DNA from: Psilocybe azurescens
Lineage: Eukaryota; Basidiomycota; Agaricomycetes; Agaricales; Agrocybaceae
Direction of reading: 5' to 3'
Length of the DNA stretch: 64,000 nt
Assembly (NCBI GenBank): GCA_023853785.1
Contig: JAJIRX010000906.1
Span: 248,001 to 312,000 of the forward strand
Translations under genes and position numbers: made by a program
In this document: piece after piece, positions 58,790-64,000 of the stretch
How the letters are laid out: each line of letters opens with the position of its first letter
Numbering within the stretch: the first letter of the stretch is position 1
Notes under the pieces: model-generated
Told to the model about the DNA's origin: nothing
The model's input: only the letters and a program-made list of their open reading frames with translations
The model's database searches: none

Positions 58790-60175
58790 ATGATGCGTCC
58801 TCGACCGCCTCATCTCATGACCCTGGCGGACCTCTCGCCTCGTCAGATAAACCATGTCATCAGCCACGCGCATTATCTGAAGACGCGTACAAAGCCATGG
58901 CTTGGACCTCAACCGCCTTCCGAATTCACCTCCAACTCCGACGGTAAAAATAGCATCAAGAAACGCTTGCCCCCGCAGTCGCTCTTTTCCAAGACGATTG
59001 CGCTACTCTTCGAAGAGGAGTACGAGGACAAGGTTGGCCTCAGAGACGAGCATTGAGCTTCTTGGGGGGAGGGCGCTGTTTTTAGGGAGGGAGGATATTC
59101 AGATGGGGGTTAATGAGACGGTGAGGGATACGACGCATATTATTTCGGGCATGTGTCAGGGGATTTTTGCGCGTGTAGGAGATCATTCGGAAATTGAGGT
59201 GAGGCTTGCAGTATTCAACTGGGTGTTTTTTTGTTGTTGATGATAGGACGGGATCGTGATAGGAAATTGCGAAATGGGCGGATGTGCCGGTGATCAATGC
59301 GCTTTCGTCGTTGTGGCATCCTACGCAGATTTTAGCAGGATTGCTTACTCTTCATGAATATGCGCCGGCGTTCAAGCCTCCGCCCCCTAAGTCAACAGCG
59401 CAAGAGAATAAAAAGAATTCAAACCCACGGTATCCAAGCTTTCTGAGTTACCGCCCTTGACTATCGCGTATGTGGGCGACTGTGCAAACGTTCTCCACGA
59501 TATGCTCGTCACGTACCCGCGATTGGGACATAAGATGAGGGTCGCTGCGCCGCTCCAGTACCGCCCGCCGAAAGAGGTGATGGACCGTGTTAAAGAGCTT
59601 GGATGTGATGAGGGTATTGAGTGGTTTGAAGATCCTGAGTTGGCAGTGAGGGATGCGAATGTGGTTGTGACTGATACATGGTGCGTGTGCGATCTAGTAT
59701 TTTCTATTTGGTCGGGAACTCAGTTACTGTGATACTGCATAGGATATCGATGGGCCAGGAAGCGGAGAAGGCGGAAAGGTTGAAGGCTTTTGAGGGGTAT
59801 CAAGTTACTGAGAAGTTGTGTACAGGTGCCCACCCGGATTGGAAGTTCATGCATTGTCTCCCTCGGAAACCGGATGAAGTTGATGAAGAGGTATGGTTGG
59901 AACTCGCGGCCTTCCAACTTCAGGATCATCTTATACTAAGCTGTACGTATATTTGTTGCAGGTATTCTATGGCCCGCGATCACTTGCGTTTCAAGAGGCG
60001 GAGAATCGAAAGTGGACGACTATGGCCCTTTTGAGTGAGTGTTGATATGAGCGCTTAATAAATGTCATCACTGATCGCTCACCCCTTGGGTTTCTTCTTT
60101 CTCAGTCTGCAGTTTGGACGGTGGAATTTGGACCCGGAGGAGCCTGAAAAATTATCAGTTAAAAAGAGTGCTTGA
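58790..60175 (+). CDS. ARG3: Ornithine carbamoyltransferase
   Basis: Arginine-pathway enzyme that makes citrulline from ornithine and carbamoyl phosphate. The ATG at 58790 ([20 protein letters not shown]) is followed by the carbamoyl-phosphate loop [51 protein letters not shown] (HPTQ), [17 protein letters not shown], the ornithine-side [15 protein letters not shown] with catalytic Cys, and [20 protein letters not shown]. The last exon ends [16 protein letters not shown], stop TGA 60173-60175. At least four introns. Slips at AA 59013-59014, A5 59410-59414 and T4 60029-60032 each need one added base; every signature is then in frame. The short N-terminus gives no strong mitochondrial presequence. 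Confidence 0.9.
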
Positions 60176-60728
60176 AATGACAAGATCAGAACTTTGAAAA
60201 TGTTTTATCGAGGGCAATTAATCGCGTTATGCTTCAAGTCGAAGAATAGAATAGGGAAGAAGAAAAGATAGTTATACTCCAACTTCTTGAAAATTCACAC
60301 CTAGTAAAAAGTGTAGATCACCAATAGAAGAATGTATTACAAACAGGTTCAGGCAAATCGGTTTTAAGGACTCGGAAATATTCTGATAGAAGGGAACTGA
60401 AAGCAGGGAAAAGTGCGATTGAAGTGCGATGAGACAGCGAGCTTTAAAGGGGGGCTGAGAGGTCTGGTCTTCATCAGGTTATAGAATTATTAGAATAATG
60501 CTAAAGTTAGACCCCGTCCCGTGTTAAACGCGCAACGCGTCGCGTCGCGTGTGGCACTTGGCAGAAATGTCAAGAAGGATGAGAAAAAGTGGCACGATCA
60601 CGTGAAAGTTGAAAGTTGAACCAGTCTGATCCAATTGACACTCTCCTCTCGACCACCACCCTCCACGACCCTATATATCTTCTAAGCTCTTCCATCCAAG
60701 ATCTACCAAGCAAGAAAGGTAAACAAGG
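60176..60728. other. Intergenic and promoter region of the terminal gene
   Basis: About 550 bp with the second MluI-box-like motif (60534-60551), followed by a T/C-rich stretch before the ATG at 60729. No coding exon recognised. Confidence 0.5.
60534..60551. promoter_or_regulatory. MluI-cell-cycle-box-like motif upstream of the terminal acidic-protein gene
   Basis: Identical 18-mer AACGCGTCGCGTCGCGTG, about 180 bp upstream of the ATG at 60729, a normal promoter distance. A CTTGGCAG element follows within 15 bp, as it does at the first copy. It would fit G1/S-type control if MBF-like factors read it here. Confidence 0.5.
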
Positions 60729-63700
60729 ATGGCGGAGAACAAACGCCCTTACGGACGTGTATCGACTATCGACAATTACAACAACAACGACAGCGACAAC
60801 AATGGTTTTGATAACAATGACAATTGGAATTTCAACAACGACGGCAACCGCAGCAGGACCCCGAATCAGAATGAGAATGAGAACGAAGGAAGGAGTGAGA
60901 AGCGAGTAGATTTTGCTTCGTTATCTGCGCGCAAACCAAACGCAAAGAAGAAAGTGGGTGGAAAAGGAAAGGCGAACAAGATCTTGAGCTCGCCTATGAA
61001 ACCCCGCAATGTACTGGAGAGCACAGTGCGCCATGGAGCAGAAGAGAACATGGCTTTGGTGGTGGAAGTGGATACACAGCGGATGCAGCTTATCAGCCCG
61101 CCGCCTGAAGAGACTTTGAGGAGGAATCCTGTGAGTGCTTTTCTTTTGACGCTGCGACCTTTCGCTTTCTTTTTCGATTCTGTTTGTTTCTGAGTTTCTT
61201 GGGTTCTCATGAATTTGAGTTTTTAAAACTATCCTTTTCTTCTGCACTCCAATTAGTTCATCTGTATTGGCCTTTCCCCGTAGTTCGCTTAGGGTCCGAG
61301 CCATGTCTTGCATGCGAAAGCTTACCTGCGCGTGTGTTTCTTTTTTTTTTGTAGAGATTGAGCGGACAGTTCACACCTTCGTTATTGGCCGATTCCTACC
61401 CGCATTCGCCCCCTCGTGTGTCTACGAGCGTGAGTGCCACCACGAAACGGAAGCGCGAGCGCGCACAGCAGAACACCAGGCGCACGGATGCCACCGCGGA
61501 TAGCTCCATGACTACTGACCATGAGCAGCAGTACCTCCTCCAGCAACAGGAGCAGCAGACGCCGAACCCGAAACCCCGTAAGCAGGGTCGACGTGAGCAT
61601 GCGAGGATGGCATCTATGGACTCGCCCACCCGACCCCCTGCTTCGTCCTCGTATGGCGGGGAGAATGTCCCCACGACACCCACCCGCCCCAAACGGGTCC
61701 TGTTCCAGAGTCCGCATTCTGCCAATCCGGATGCGGACTGGATACCCCTGCTCCTATGCTCTCCCTAAGTTCTACTCCAGCTACAGCTACAGCGAGGAGG
61801 GCGGTGCTTGGTGCGAGAAGTTCCAGAAGGAGCGGTACGCCCATCCCGCCGTATGAGCCCCCGAAAGATGTGTTCACACCCCGAAGGAGGTGTACATGCC
61901 TGCTATGAAGATCTCCATGAGGAGCTTGAAGAAACGTAGTCCCACTACCGCGTCGAAGAAGAGCAAGGCCAAGACCAATCTGAGAATCGTTACGACGCAG
62001 GTGAAGCAGGAGATTCCGGATGACATTGATTTGATGGCGCCTATGCCTCCGCCGAGTCCGTCTGATGACCCGCTGTTGTTGAGTGGGCCGCCAGAGCCGA
62101 TTATTGACTCGAGCCCGTTGCGAGAGACGGTATCAAGGAGGAGGTCGGTTTCGGTCCAGGCTGAGACGGAGCCAGAGGTGCTGCCGCCTTCTTCGCCGGA
62201 GCCGCCTCTGGACTCGGAGGATATGCACGCTGTGCATGCTTTCGACTTCGGATTTGGCGAGAATGCGTCGACGGACATGGACACGGAGGGGGACAGTGTT
62301 ATGCAGATGGACCCGAGGGATGAGGATGTTGCGCCTGTGAGGTTGTTTGATTTGGATGATTTTCCATCTGGGATCGGAGGGTGGAGTGACAGTGATGATG
62401 ATATGGAGGTGCCTGCGAGGGCTAAGGAAAGCGGCAAGGATAAGGCGAAGGCGGTAGAGAGAGATGAAGAAGGGGAGGGAGAGTATACGGGCAAGTGGAG
62501 GATGATGAAGATTAGGACAAAATTGGACCCGCCGAGCAGTGCGACGAGGGTGAGGATGGAGGATTGGGGGAGGCCGATCAGTCCTTTCCCTAAAGGTGCA
62601 AAATTGGGCCTTGTAGGTGAAGAGGATGAAGAAGAAGGGCAAGACGCCGTTGCTGTGCAGGAGGAGGATGCTAGAGAAGAGGAGGAAGTGCGAAGGATGT
62701 CTGTCGAACCTGAGGAAGAGCAAATCTCACCCCCGTCGCAGCAGATCAAGAGGAGGACGAAGAGGAAGAACGCGAAGTTCGCCAGATGTCAATTGAATTT
62801 GAGGAAGATGAACAAGAGCATGATGCTTCTAATGGAGAGATCGACATTTCGGAATTTACACGGGCTGTCGTGGATGATGCTGCTCCGCTGGCACGCGAAC
62901 CTTCCCCAACCCCCACGATTGTAGATAGGTGGGCTTCGAAGAATGTGTTCGACTTTTCATCTATCGATTCGCCCGAGGCTGGTCCTTCCAACTGTTCCAT
63001 GGTCGCTGTTTCTCCTTCCGCACTGGAGGTTGCTCTTGCAGATAACGATACCAGTATGCAAGATGTCTCCTCTGAAAGGCAAGACGATGACGATGGTGAC
63101 GATGGGGATAGCAGTGCCGATGATGAGCCTGGGTTTGTGAAGATTACAAGTGCGGATCCTCGCGCTGCAGCGAGAGCTGCTGCAATTCTCAAACAAGTTT
63201 GTGATGTTTTCCTCTTTGGATGCATGATTTATTGACGTGATGTTGAACAGCATGATTATGAGTGCTACACCAAGATCGCCATGAAGAAGCAACGACGCGC
63301 CTCCCACTCCGCCGTGGGCGATCTGGCGAAAGCGTCGCGTCGGCGGAACGTTATGCACGCTGGCATCTCGAAATCTTCAGCCAAGAATAGAAGGTCGACG
63401 TTGGCTATGGGCGTTATTGGCGATCAGGTCTTTATCCCTGGGACACCGGTCATGACTCTGCCTGAATTGTTGCAGGAAGCTGAAGCGCAAGTCGGACATG
63501 AGATTGAGCAAAGTCCTCGACCTGGCTCTGTTTCGCAGGTGTGGAACGCCAGGGCGCGATTGGAGGCGGTTGGGCAACGCGATCCGTTCAAGACGCCTAT
63601 GGTTGATAGAAAATCTAAATCGGTAGTTGTCGGCGAGTCTTCTCGTGATGGACATATTTTGCTCATCACGATGATGGAGAGCGTGCCTGGACGAAGGAGG

Positions 63701-64000
63701 AATGGAAGCAGCTGGATGCGTGCTTCACTGATGAGAGGCTCTATGTTGGTTCTACTTTGGAAGGTGCTGGAGAGGATACTCTGGCACCTGTCGACATGAT
63801 TTCTATTGATGATGTTGTTGATCGGTTGATCGCCTTTATTGGTGGTCAGGATGTTGTTCAAAGTTATGGTGATGCCTGGTCAAGGTTAGTACTATTTTCT
63901 TTTCTTTTAGTTGCAGTGCTTATTGTTTACGTCTCAGGGATAATCTTCTGGAGAGGGCGCGTGCTTTGCAGCGAAAACAACGCGCCGGGAAAGTTGCCCT
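60729..64000 (+). CDS. Large acidic, probably nuclear protein (3' partial)
   Basis: Not recognised. The ATG at 60729 (MAENKRPYGRVSTIDNYNNN) begins an Asn/Asp-rich start and a basic patch KKKVGGKGKANKILSSPMKP. An intron leads to RLSGQFTPSLLADSYPHSPP, then Ser/Pro-rich and strongly acidic regions. Conserved-looking C-terminal blocks are TKIAMKKQRRASHSAVGDLA, GDQVFIPGTPVMTLPELLQE, then after a slip the SANT-like RAWTKEEWKQLDACFTDERL and VDRLIAFIGGQDVV. A last intron leads to DNLLERARALQRKQRAGKVA and the gene leaves the window. Slips at 61740-61741, C4 61879-61882, C5 62730-62734 and T4 63657-63660 are each mended by one base. Basic patches and a Trp/Lys/Glu helix suggest a chromatin or cell-cycle role, but this is inference. 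Confidence 0.68.

Overview
This window is nuclear DNA from a filamentous basidiomycete, most likely a mushroom-forming agaricomycete. Genes are split by many short GT-AG introns (about 50-90 nt). They are gene-dense on both strands and include families typical of these fungi: a divergent G-alpha subunit, a NACHT-type NLR, a CCCH/RBR ubiquitin ligase, a Kar5/Tht1-like karyogamy protein, Zn2Cys6 and C2H2 zinc-finger proteins, mitoribosomal mS33, adenosylhomocysteinase and ornithine carbamoyltransferase. No bacterial-type operons, CRISPR arrays or complete transposons were seen.

Layout: 1-1909 (+) is the 3' part of a G-alpha gene. 2886-7586 (-) is a La-motif (LARP1-like) RNA-binding protein, only about 30 bp downstream of a NADAR-domain gene (7617-8245, -). 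9549-10836 (+) is a BTB/POZ protein and 11778-13042 (-) a GT25-type glycosyltransferase. 13.5-18.0 kb is gene-poor and holds a long inverted repeat and a poly-T tract. 18.0-21.0 kb carries mS33 and two unrecognised minus-strand genes. 21706-23575 (-) is SAH1. 24923-26367 (+) is an unrecognised protein. 26831-27883 (-) is a glutathione transferase, divergent from a Kar5/Tht1-like gene (28283-30805, +), which is followed by a NACHT NLR (31081-33734, +).

The most striking region is 33.9-40.9 kb (-). Three tandem paralogs share a collinear Ser/Arg/Pro-rich body but carry different terminal modules. One has two consecutive Zn2Cys6 clusters plus a C-terminal C2H2 finger, one has a C2HC finger only, and one has a C2HC finger plus a C-terminal PB1 domain. 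Intron positions inside the two Zn2Cys6 modules match, which points to an exon-level internal duplication. Next is a CCCH x3 / RRM-like / RBR ligase (41357-45531, +).

From 46 kb onward: a probable membrane protein, a class I methyltransferase, a two-TM coiled-coil protein, two tandem paralogs sharing a conserved C-terminal module (51072-51986 and 53550-55812, -), a small Ser-rich protein (56098-56697, +), ornithine carbamoyltransferase (58790-60175, +), and a long acidic protein running off the window end (60729 onward, +). An identical MluI-box-like motif lies upstream of each of the last two genes.

Many otherwise intact reading frames are broken by exactly one base, nearly always inside a short homopolymer and nearly always as an apparent deletion. 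I read these as probable consensus errors rather than pseudogenisation. Coordinates for the affected genes span the whole inferred coding region. Exon maps come from splice-site reading and frame consistency only.
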